A DNA stretch of 5,037 nucleotides from Clostridium sp. (GTDB lineage Bacteria > Bacillota > Clostridia > Clostridiales > Clostridiaceae), in contig JAAZGI010000007.1 of NCBI GenBank assembly GCA_012511315.1, positions 1-5,037 of the forward strand. The letters are read 5' to 3'. The notes under the pieces are model-generated. The model had not been told where the DNA came from and made no database searches. It saw only the letters and a list, made by a program, of their open reading frames with translations. The position numbers and the translations under genes were made by a program. The stretch's first letter is position 1; each line of letters opens with the position of its first letter. Positions 1 to 4,911 of the stretch are shown one piece after another.

Positions 1-425
1 TCATTTAAAAGACCAGTAATCTTCCTGAGATAGGTTGTATCGGTCTGACAAAGTTTTTTTGTGGTTCCATCGAGGGAATCTTTCTTTGTCATGATGGCTT
101 TATAAAGTCCTAAGAGATTTCTAAATTCTTGATCTTTAATTGCCTTGGTATAGAAATCCTTTAAGTGCTTATGGCTTAATGTGGCTAAATCAACGGTTTC
201 CATTTCTGGTAAGTCATTTAAAGCAGCCAAGGCTTCGGTTTTAGAACTAATTCGTCTAATCAATACATCCGCGTCCACCGGTGTGTAGGCTGTAGTCTTT
301 GTGGAAAGGGATTGCATTACGTAATATAGTCTGTCACTGGCGCCAGAAATATCGGGAACACAGACATCCTCGACTCTGTAAACTCCCTCGGTGCGGTATA
401 GCACCAAATCATTTTTCTGAAACAT
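1..425 (-). CDS. CarD-family transcriptional regulator (partial, C-terminus off the left edge)
   Basis: The minus strand reads open from an ATG at 425-423 to the window edge: 141 complete codons and no stop, beginning MFQKNDLVLYRTEGVYRVED. The N-terminal part (about residues 1-60, with DRLYYVMQSL and TAYTPVDADVLIRR) matches the RNA-polymerase-interaction (Tudor-like) domain shared by CarD, CdnL and the transcription-repair coupling factor. Residues 60-141 look alpha-helical and charged, as in the C-terminal DNA-contacting part. Known members bind the RNA polymerase beta subunit and stabilise open promoter complexes. Clostridial members are usually about 150-170 residues, so only a short tail should be missing. 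The start is fixed by an AGGAGGT SD (430-436) and a good promoter upstream. The gene is divergent from apt. Family assignment is by recognition of sequence pattern; the regulon is unknown. Confidence 0.8.
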   Translation of the reverse strand, partial: MFQKNDLVLYRTEGVYRVEDVCVPDISGASDRLYYVMQSLSTKTTAYTPVDADVLIRRISSKTEALAALNDLPEMETVDLATLSHKHLKDFYTKAIKDQEFRNLLGLYKAIMTKKDSLDGTTKKLCQTDTTYLRKITGLLN

Positions 426-429
426 CTTT

Positions 430-436
430 ACCTCCT
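430..436 (-). promoter_or_regulatory. Ribosome binding site of the carD-family gene
   Basis: On the minus strand AGGAGGT lies 4 nt before the ATG at 425. It fixes the start codon of the truncated gene at the left edge. Confidence 0.75.
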
Positions 437-456
437 GTGGCAGTAAAAAGTGAAAA

Positions 457-471
457 CGTGGCAAGACCACG
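457..471 (-). other. Short stem-loop in the carD-family 5' leader
   Basis: CGTGG and CCACG (457-461 and 467-471) can pair around a 5-nt loop between the predicted transcription start and the SD. It has no T-tract, so it is not a terminator. A role in mRNA stability or translation is possible but not shown. Confidence 0.35.
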
Positions 472-492
472 CTTAGCAAGTTATCTTTTACT

Positions 493-521
493 ATTATAGC
501 ATATTTTCAGACAAAAGTAAA
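493..521 (-). promoter_or_regulatory. Predicted sigma-A promoter of the carD-family gene
   Basis: On the minus strand there is a perfect TATAAT -10 box (498-493) preceded by TGC (501-499), an extended -10 motif, and a TTTACT -35 box (521-516) with a 17-bp spacer. The predicted start lies near 486, giving a leader of about 60 nt. This is one of the two best promoters in the window, and it points away from apt. Confidence 0.7.
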
Positions 522-549
522 ACCCCTGTGTTTCGCCACTAGACTGGGT

Positions 550-579
550 TTGAAACCTCCTAAACTTCCATAATATAAG
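550..579 (+). promoter_or_regulatory. Predicted sigma-A promoter of apt
   Basis: TTGAAA (550-555) and TATAAG (574-579) are separated by 18 bp, each one mismatch from consensus. The predicted start is near 586, leaving an AT-rich leader of about 85 nt before apt. Overlapping alternatives such as TAATAT at 571-576 exist, so the exact boxes are uncertain. Confidence 0.45.
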
Positions 580-627
580 GGAAATTATAAAGGAAAATGC
601 ATATTTTCTTCCGTAACGTGATAAAAT

Positions 628-664
628 AAAGGAAATGCCTTTTGAATTATACCATTGCCAAAGG
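628..664 (+). promoter_or_regulatory. Possible alternative hairpins over the apt SD
   Basis: CCTTT (638-642) can pair with the upstream AAAGG at 628-632, with a 5-nt loop. It can also pair with the downstream AAAGG at 660-664, which is part of the apt SD; there G644-C659 adds a sixth pair after a bulge. The two structures exclude each other. The stems are only 5-6 bp, so a regulatory role is speculative. Confidence 0.25.
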
Positions 665-672
665 AGAACATG

Positions 673-1191
673 ATGGATTTCAAGCAACATATTAGAGTAA
701 TTGAGGATTTCCCGAAAGAGGGAATTAGTTTTAAGGATATTACAACGATCATAAAAGATGGCCCAATCTTTAAACAGATGGTGGACCAAATGGCTGATCG
801 GTTGAAAGATTTAAATGTAGAAGCGATTGCCGGCCCAGAGGCTCGTGGATTTATATTTGGTGTACCAGTAGCCTATGCTTTAGGGATTGGTTTTATTCCA
901 ATTCGTAAAAAAGGTAAGCTACCAGGGGAGACCTATTCCTTGACCTACGACTTAGAGTATGGTCAAGATACCTTGGAAATTCACAAAGATGGAATTCGGC
1001 CTGGCATGCGAGTCGCTATCATTGATGATTTGCTGGCAACGGGAGGGACCATCGCAGCTTGCAAGGACCTATTAGAGGTGGCGGGTGCCGAAGTGGTGTC
1101 CATTGATTTCGTGATTGAATTGACTGGGTTAAAGGGTGCCGATAAATTGGACGGATACAATGTTCAAAGCATGGTGAAATACGAATTTTAA
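673..1191 (+). CDS. apt: Adenine phosphoribosyltransferase
   Basis: The 172-residue product converts adenine and phosphoribosyl pyrophosphate (PRPP) to AMP and pyrophosphate in cytosolic purine salvage. Visible hallmarks are an EARGF segment (56-60), the basic flexible-loop region RKKGKLPGETYS (78-89), the YDLEYGQDTLEIHKD stretch (92-106) typical of bacterial Apt, and the PRPP-binding loop AIIDDLLATGGT (115-126) with its two acidic residues. Length is normal for the family. The reading frame also opens at a TTG (655), but that lies before the SD AAGGAG (661-666). ATG 673 is 6 nt from the SD and gives the family's usual N-terminus; ATG 670, adjacent and in frame, is only 3 nt away. apt next to rsh is a classic Bacillota arrangement. 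No terminator directly follows, so some transcription may continue into the structured region downstream. Confidence 0.95.
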   Translation: MDFKQHIRVIEDFPKEGISFKDITTIIKDGPIFKQMVDQMADRLKDLNVEAIAGPEARGFIFGVPVAYALGIGFIPIRKKGKLPGETYSLTYDLEYGQDTLEIHKDGIRPGMRVAIIDDLLATGGTIAACKDLLEVAGAEVVSIDFVIELTGLKGADKLDGYNVQSMVKYEF

Positions 1192-1200
1192 GGGCAGAAA

Positions 1201-1403
1201 CAAGGTTTAAGCCCCAACAAGGATGATCGGCTAGAGAAATTTGGCGTATCCAGGGTTAACGAATGCCTTAGAAACTCTTTCAGTTATTTGCAGTAGAAAC
1301 TTTAATCGGTAGCTGTAATTAGATTAGCAGGAACCTAATGATAAAAAATAGCGTTCCCTTGACCCTCTAGTCGCTTTGAAAAGTTGGACAAAGCCAAGGG
1401 TTG
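1201..1403 (+). ncRNA. Candidate structured RNA, rod-like and 6S (SsrS)-like
   Basis: The gap between apt and rsh folds on paper into one long imperfect hairpin. Nested pairings from outside inward: 1201-1203 with 1401-1403; 1204-1208 with 1391-1395; 1214-1217 with 1384-1387; 1218-1222 with 1374-1378; CGGCTAGAG 1228-1236 with CTCTAGTCG 1365-1373 (nine pairs, one G-U); 1252-1261 with 1352-1359 (eight pairs, TT bulge); and an apical stem 1281-1286 with 1310-1315. Between the last two is a large open bubble. Its 3' side carries a small hairpin, ATTAG/CTAAT (1323-1327 with 1335-1339). A rod of about 200 nt with a central bubble is the architecture of 6S RNA, which binds RNA polymerase holoenzyme as a promoter mimic. 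Family membership is inferred from shape only. No convincing dedicated promoter was found, and a weak TTGACT/TAAATT pair inside apt (1120-1148) would start too early. Confidence 0.4.
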
Positions 1404-1414
1404 TAATATATAAT
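1385..1414 (+). promoter_or_regulatory. Predicted sigma-A promoter upstream of rsh
   Basis: TGGACA (1385-1390) and a perfect TATAAT (1409-1414) are 18 bp apart. Predicted transcription start is near 1421, about 70 nt before the rsh start codon. The -35 half overlaps the 3' arm of the rod-like RNA candidate. A terminator-like hairpin lies between this promoter and rsh. Confidence 0.6.
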
Positions 1415-1439
1415 GTCCTCATCGTTTATAAGAGGTTTT

Positions 1440-1462
1440 AGTCCTTGCAAGGGGACTTTTTT
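1440..1462 (+). terminator. Intrinsic terminator or attenuator ahead of rsh
   Basis: AGTCCTT (1440-1446) pairs with GGGGACT (1451-1457): five Watson-Crick pairs and two G-U pairs, closed by a GCAA tetraloop (GNRA class). A run of six T follows (1457-1462). This is a standard Rho-independent terminator. It may end transcripts from apt and the RNA candidate. Because it also lies downstream of the predicted rsh promoter, it could instead attenuate rsh. Confidence 0.7.
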
Positions 1463-1474
1463 GTGTAAGAATCG

Positions 1475-1489
1475 AAAGGGAGGTGATCC
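1475..1489 (+). promoter_or_regulatory. Very extended rsh ribosome binding site
   Basis: AAAGGGAGGTGATCC matches nearly the whole complement of the 16S rRNA 3' tail (AAAGGAGGTGATCC), with one extra G. GGAGGTGATCC (1479-1489) is an uninterrupted 11-nt match. The GGAGG core is 9 nt from the GTG start at 1493, a normal spacing. Confidence 0.8.
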
Positions 1490-1500
1490 AAGGTGATCCA
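1481..1500 (+). repeat. Perfect 10-bp tandem duplication across the rsh SD and start codon
   Basis: AGGTGATCCA occurs twice head to tail (1481-1490 and 1491-1500). The first copy is the 3' half of the SD; the second contains the GTG start codon (1493-1495) and the next codon. Both copies are complementary to the 16S rRNA tail. Confidence 0.95.
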
Positions 1501-3694
1501 TAATTTATTATCAAAGATTGATAAAGTAGGAAATATTGATAAAGAAGCAGTAATTAGAGCCTTTAATTTAGCCAATGAAGCACACAAAGGGCAGATGCGT
1601 CTATCTGGGGAGCCTTTTGTCATCCATCCCATAGAAGTGGCAACTATTTTGGTGGATATTGGATTAGATACCAATACCATTGTTGCTGCCTTACTCCATG
1701 ATGTAGTGGAAGATTCTGACTATACCTATGAAGACATTGAGAAAGAATTTGGCACAGAAGTAGCTGAGCTGGTGGAAGGCGTTACGAAACTTGGTAAAAT
1801 TGAATTCAAGACCAAGGAAGAAGAACAGGCCGATAACGTTCGCAAGATGGTCTTGGCTATGGCCAAGGATATTCGTGTTGTCTTAATTAAATTGGCAGAC
1901 CGCCTCCATAATATGCGAACCTTACGTTTTAAAAGACCGGAGAAACAAAGAGAAAAAGCCAAAGAAGTGTTTGACATCTATGCACCTCTAGCCCATCGAC
2001 TGGGCTTATTCCGGGTTAAATGGGAGCTGGAAGATTTAGCTTTCCGGTATTTAAATCCCACCCAGTATTATGATTTAGTGGATCAAATTGCAGAAAAACG
2101 TAAAGAGCGTGAAGAATACATCCAGCGTGTTATGGGGGAAATTGTTGATCGGCTAAAGGATGCAGGTATTGACTGTGAGATTGATGGTCGTCCCAAGCAT
2201 TTTTATTCCATCTATAAAAAGATGGTCAAGCAATCCAAAGGCATTGATCAAATCTTTGATTTAACAGCGATTCGAGTGATCGTTGACTCCGTTAAAGATT
2301 GCTATGCAGCCCTTGGAATAGTTCATACAATCTATAAACCAATTCCTGGACGGTTTAAAGATTATATTGCTATGCCAAAACCTAATATGTATCAAAGCTT
2401 ACATACCACGGTGATTGGACCTCAGGGAAAACCTTATGAAATTCAAATTCGAACTCATGAGATGCATCGGACTGCAGAATATGGAATTGCAGCTCACTGG
2501 AGCTATAAAGAGGGCGATCATTCCGTTGTGGATAAACGCTACCTCTGGTTACGAGATATGTTGGAGTGGCAAAAAGAAACCACCGACGCCGACGAATTTA
2601 TGGAAGGCTTTAAAGTGGACTTATTTGAAGATGAAGTATTCGTCTTCACGCCAAGAGGTGAGGTAATTAACCTGCCAGCAGATTCTAGCCCCATTGATTT
2701 TGCCTATCGAATTCATACCGAAATCGGTCATAAAACCGTGGGTGCCAAGGTGAATGGAAATATGGTTCCCTTGGACTATCGCCTAAAAACTGGTGAAATT
2801 GTTGAAATCATTACCTCCAAATCCAATAAGGGTCCGTCGATTCACTGGCTCAATATTGTAAAGTCCAATCAAGCCAAGTCGAAAATCCGTAGCTGGTTTA
2901 GAAAAGAAAAACGTGAGGAAAATATCCACAAAGGCAAAGACCTCCTTGAAAAAGAAGCGAAACGCCGAGATCGAAACTTTGGTGATATTGCTCGCGGCGT
3001 TCCACTGCACCGGATTATTGAAAAATACCATGGATCCAGCATTGATGATTTAATGGTTGTAGTCGGTACCGGCCAAGTCACGCCGGCCTTTGTCATTAAC
3101 TTCTTAATTGAAGGTCTGGAAGAAAAGGAACGGCAAGAAAATAAACCGAGTTTAAAAGAAGAGCTAGCCAGTGCTAAGGCCTTGGTAGAAGACTCTAAAA
3201 AGAAAGCGGATGAACGAAAGAAAAAGAAGCCAAAGAATTTCTTTGGCGTTCGAGTAACTGGGATGGGCAATGTGGAAGTTCGCTTCGCTAAATGCTGCAA
3301 CCCATTACCTGGAGATGAAATTATTGGTTATATCACGAACTTCCGTGGCATCTCAGTGCACCGAACAGATTGTGATAATGTGAAAGCTTTAAAAGAAAAA
3401 GAAGAAGATTCTCGTTTTGTAAAAGTGGAGTGGGAGACCCAGTCTGAAGAGCTATATTCTGCTCGTCTGCGGGTTGAAGCCGAAGATCGGCCTAGTCTGC
3501 TAACGGATGTGATGTTAGTACTGAATGAAATGAAAGTGTCGATTAATTCTGTGAGTGCTGAAAACCAAAAGAATGGAGAAGCGGTGATACACCTATCCAT
3601 TTTAGTTTCCAACATTCATCTGCTGACAGAACTGTCTAAACGAATAAAAAAATTGCCTTCCGTTATTGATGTGCTCCGTGTGGGTAATTTATAG
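1493..3694 (+). CDS. relA: Bifunctional (p)ppGpp synthetase/hydrolase (RelA/SpoT homologue, Rsh/Rel)
   Basis: The 733-residue long-form Rsh makes (p)ppGpp from ATP and GTP/GDP during amino-acid starvation and also degrades it. The N-terminal HD hydrolase domain has H45, the HD-x-x-ED motif H69 D70 E73 D74, and D136 with N140, so hydrolysis should be active. The synthetase domain (about 235-345) has D256, the RFKD motif (287-290, the RXKD signature of bifunctional enzymes), Y300 and E316. The regulatory half has a TGS domain (381-443), a helical region with a lysine-rich stretch (about 569-581), a zinc-finger-like segment with C601, C602, H623 and C627, and a C-terminal ACT domain (about 655-733). 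Length is usual for the family. GTG 1493 is the first usable start: an in-frame TGA lies at 1484-1486 and the SD is well placed. dtd follows after 13 nt, as in many Bacillota. Confidence 0.96.
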   Translation: MIHNLLSKIDKVGNIDKEAVIRAFNLANEAHKGQMRLSGEPFVIHPIEVATILVDIGLDTNTIVAALLHDVVEDSDYTYEDIEKEFGTEVAELVEGVTKLGKIEFKTKEEEQADNVRKMVLAMAKDIRVVLIKLADRLHNMRTLRFKRPEKQREKAKEVFDIYAPLAHRLGLFRVKWELEDLAFRYLNPTQYYDLVDQIAEKRKEREEYIQRVMGEIVDRLKDAGIDCEIDGRPKHFYSIYKKMVKQSKGIDQIFDLTAIRVIVDSVKDCYAALGIVHTIYKPIPGRFKDYIAMPKPNMYQSLHTTVIGPQGKPYEIQIRTHEMHRTAEYGIAAHWSYKEGDHSVVDKRYLWLRDMLEWQKETTDADEFMEGFKVDLFEDEVFVFTPRGEVINLPADSSPIDFAYRIHTEIGHKTVGAKVNGNMVPLDYRLKTGEIVEIITSKSNKGPSIHWLNIVKSNQAKSKIRSWFRKEKREENIHKGKDLLEKEAKRRDRNFGDIARGVPLHRIIEKYHGSSIDDLMVVVGTGQVTPAFVINFLIEGLEEKERQENKPSLKEELASAKALVEDSKKKADERKKKKPKNFFGVRVTGMGNVEVRFAKCCNPLPGDEIIGYITNFRGISVHRTDCDNVKALKEKEEDSRFVKVEWETQSEELYSARLRVEAEDRPSLLTDVMLVLNEMKVSINSVSAENQKNGEAVIHLSILVSNIHLLTELSKRIKKLPSVIDVLRVGNL

Positions 3695-3698
3695 GAGA
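3693..3698 (+). promoter_or_regulatory. dtd ribosome binding site overlapping the rsh stop codon
   Basis: AGGAGA begins within the TAG stop of rsh (3692-3694) and lies 9 nt before the dtd ATG. The overlap suggests translational coupling. A nearer ATG at 3699 reads only Met-Lys-stop and is too close to the SD. Confidence 0.7.
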
Positions 3699-3707
3699 AT
3701 GAAATAA

Positions 3708-4157
3708 ATGAGAGCAGTGGTTCAACGAGTTAAACGATCAAGCGTGTCGGTGGCTGGAGTAACCATTGGAGAGATTAAAGAAGGCTTTAATGTTCTCCTA
3801 GGTGTTTCCACAGAAGATACGGAAAAAGATCTCAAATATATCGAAGACAAAATAGCCGGACTCCGGTTATTTGATGACGAAGATGGTGTCATGAACGTTT
3901 CCTTGGAAGATAAGAAAGGGGAAATTTTACTGATTTCTCAATTCACCCTCTATGGTGATGCGCGGAAAGGACGACGCCCGTCCTATATACATGCCCAAAA
4001 GGGCGAACAAGCGGTATTGTTTTATAACAAAATGGTGGAGAATCTAAGGGCACGGGGTTTTAAAGTTGAAACCGGTGAATTTGGAGCAGAAATGGAAGTG
4101 ACCATTGTAAATGATGGTCCGGTTACCATTTTGCTAGATTCAAGCAAACAGTTTTAG
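3708..4157 (+). CDS. dtd: D-aminoacyl-tRNA deacylase (DTD)
   Basis: The 149-residue cytosolic homodimeric enzyme hydrolyses D-amino acids wrongly attached to tRNA (for example D-Tyr-tRNA), and glycine mischarged on tRNA-Ala. It starts MRAVVQRVKRSSVSV, the usual DTD N-terminus. It carries both signature motifs: SQFT (77-80, extended as SQFTLYGD) and NDGPVT (135-140). G137-P138 of the second is the Gly-cisPro pair that screens substrate chirality across the dimer interface. Length is typical (about 145-150). It lies 13 nt after rsh and 9 nt before the MBL hydrolase, with SDs overlapping adjacent stops, so it should be co-transcribed with both. Nothing looks degenerate. Confidence 0.96.
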   Translation: MRAVVQRVKRSSVSVAGVTIGEIKEGFNVLLGVSTEDTEKDLKYIEDKIAGLRLFDDEDGVMNVSLEDKKGEILLISQFTLYGDARKGRRPSYIHAQKGEQAVLFYNKMVENLRARGFKVETGEFGAEMEVTIVNDGPVTILLDSSKQF

Positions 4158-4161
4158 GAGG
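4156..4161 (+). promoter_or_regulatory. Ribosome binding site of the MBL hydrolase overlapping the dtd stop
   Basis: A perfect AGGAGG starts inside the dtd TAG stop (4155-4157) and is 5 nt from the ATG at 4167. It shows that the 5' end of the interrupted gene still has full translation signals. Confidence 0.75.
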
Positions 4162-4166
4162 ACAAA

Positions 4167-4445
4167 ATGGAGATACAAAAACTGGCACTGGGAATGTTCC
4201 AGGCCAATTGCTACGTTGTTTCAGAAGGCAATGAGGCCTTTTTAGTGGATCCCGGCGATCGTCCGGAGGAAATTCTTGATTACTTAAACAATCATGGTTT
4301 AGATTTAAAATTTATTTTACTGACCCACGGCCACTTGGATCATGTCAACGCTGTGGATGGTATTGTTAAGGTTCATAAGGTACCGGTCTACTTGCATGAA
4401 GCGGATCGCAAGGCCATTGACCAAAAGGTGAATGTCTTTGGCTAA
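4167..4445 (+). CDS. N-terminal fragment of the interrupted MBL-fold hydrolase
   Basis: This 92-residue open frame has a normal SD and ATG and ends at the premature TAA. It begins MEIQKLALGMFQANCYVV, the usual first strands of the family, with DPGD at 28-31 and THGHLDH at 53-59. It lacks the second-half ligands, so alone it should be inactive and probably unstable. It is the product expected if the stop is real and efficient. Confidence 0.5.
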   Translation: MEIQKLALGMFQANCYVVSEGNEAFLVDPGDRPEEILDYLNNHGLDLKFILLTHGHLDHVNAVDGIVKVHKVPVYLHEADRKAIDQKVNVFG

Positions 4446-4772
4446 ATGACCAGCCAGAGTTTACCAGTCCATGAAGGCATGATTATTCCTTTTGCAGGTC
4501 ATAAAATTTCAGTCATTGAGACACCAGGACACTCCGAAGGAGGAGTTTGTTTCCTAGTAGACGGCAATTTATTTGTTGGAGATACCCTGTTTCGCCACTC
4601 CATTGGTCGCTATGACCTCCATGGTTCAGATGGAGAAGCATTATTTCACTCCATTCGCAAAAAGCTTTACAAGCTGCCAGATGACACCAAAGTATATCCT
4701 GGCCACGAAATGGATACCGACATTGGTCACGAAAAAAAGTACAATATGTTTGTTAAAGGAAAAATTCAGTAA
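4446..4772 (+). CDS. C-terminal fragment of the interrupted MBL-fold hydrolase
   Basis: This 108-codon open frame starts with an ATG directly abutting the TAA (TAAATG), in the same frame as the N-terminal part. It carries TPGH (27-30, own numbering), GDTLF (45-49) and YPGHE (84-88). The only SD-like string before it (AAAGGTG, 4424-4430) is about 15 nt away, which is far for direct initiation. Translation would depend on termination-reinitiation or readthrough. Whether it is made at all cannot be told from sequence. Confidence 0.35.
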   Translation: MTSQSLPVHEGMIIPFAGHKISVIETPGHSEGGVCFLVDGNLFVGDTLFRHSIGRYDLHGSDGEALFHSIRKKLYKLPDDTKVYPGHEMDTDIGHEKKYNMFVKGKIQ

Positions 4773-4784
4773 TCAAAAAATATC

Positions 4785-4832
4785 TATAAAGTTCTCCGGG
4801 GATTGGCAAGCAACCCCGGAGAAAACTTTATA
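4785..4832. terminator. Long hairpin downstream of the rsh-dtd-MBL operon
   Basis: TATAAAGTTCTCCGGGG (4785-4801) pairs perfectly with CCCCGGAG (4814-4821) plus AACTTTATA (4824-4832). The only interruption is an AA bulge (4822-4823), giving 17 bp with a GC-rich top. The loop (4802-4813) can pair further as TTG/CAA. It begins 12 nt after the MBL stop, where an operon terminator is expected. On the plus strand no T-run follows. On the minus strand it is followed within a few nucleotides by six T (complement of 4775-4780), so it is a better minus-strand or bidirectional terminator. Confidence 0.6.
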
Positions 4833-4839
4833 AAGAAAT

Positions 4840-4911
4840 GCTGAGCAATAGAGAAAGGCTGAGCAATAGAGAAAGGCAGGAAAATAAAGGAAGGCTGAGC
4901 AATAGGAGTTA
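4840..4911. repeat. Array of 18-bp tandem repeats
   Basis: Two perfect head-to-tail copies of GCTGAGCAATAGAGAAAG (4840-4857 and 4858-4875) are followed by a diverged copy (4876-4893) and a partly conserved copy (4894-4911, first 12 bases identical). A further weak unit may extend to 4929. The GCAATAGAG core recurs at 4969-4977 and, as GCAATAAAG, near 5018. Confidence 0.85.

Larger units (their letters stand above)
4167..4772 (+). pseudogene. MBL-fold metallo-hydrolase (glyoxalase II-like), interrupted by an in-frame TAA
   Basis: Read through the TAA at 4443-4445 (codon 93), this is one 201-codon member of the small MBL-fold hydrolase family often annotated as hydroxyacylglutathione hydrolase-like (YcbL/YqgX type), usually about 200-215 residues. 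All seven metal ligands of the two-metal site are present: H54, H56, D58 and H59 in THGHLDH; H122 in TPGH; D139 in GDTLF; H180 in YPGH. Four lie before the stop and three after, so neither half can form the complete site alone. There are no other stops or frameshifts. The break falls in the variable linker between VNVF and the second half, a segment that looks short compared with relatives. It could be a recent nonsense mutation, a sequencing error, stop readthrough, or a split protein. Substrate is unknown for most of this subfamily. It follows dtd in the same operon. Confidence 0.75.

Noticed and set aside
299..499. Plus-strand 66-codon open frame opposite the carD-family gene
   Set aside because: It is antisense to a recognisable CarD coding region and its promoter, has no family resemblance, and lacks a suitable SD.
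655..672. TTG start for apt six codons upstream
   Set aside because: The SD AAGGAG (661-666) lies inside that extension and the extra residues are not part of the normal Apt N-terminus; ATG 673 fits better.
481..789. Minus-strand 102-codon open frame across the carD/apt promoter region and the apt 5' end
   Set aside because: It overlaps promoters and the start of apt on the other strand, with no SD or recognisable domain.
1415..1462. T-box or known riboswitch controlling rsh
   Set aside because: I looked for the T-box GGTGG-ACC type sequence and other familiar riboswitch cores and saw none; the leader from the predicted start is too short for a T-box.
1481..1500. Insertion-sequence target duplication as the source of the AGGTGATCCA repeat
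   Set aside because: The two copies abut directly with no element or scar between them, so slippage duplication of the SD is simpler.
1438..1680. Minus-strand open frame over the rsh terminator and 5' end
   Set aside because: It is the antisense shadow of rsh and of the terminator hairpin, with no gene-like features.
2869..3300. Minus-strand 143-codon open frame inside rsh
   Set aside because: It is fully antisense to the conserved helical and zinc-finger regions of Rsh; the low-complexity Ser/Phe-rich translation mirrors Lys/Glu codons.
4573..4833. Plus-strand 86-codon open frame overlapping the C-terminal MBL half
   Set aside because: It is out of frame with the GDTLF and YPGH motif frame, has no SD, and ends within the downstream hairpin.
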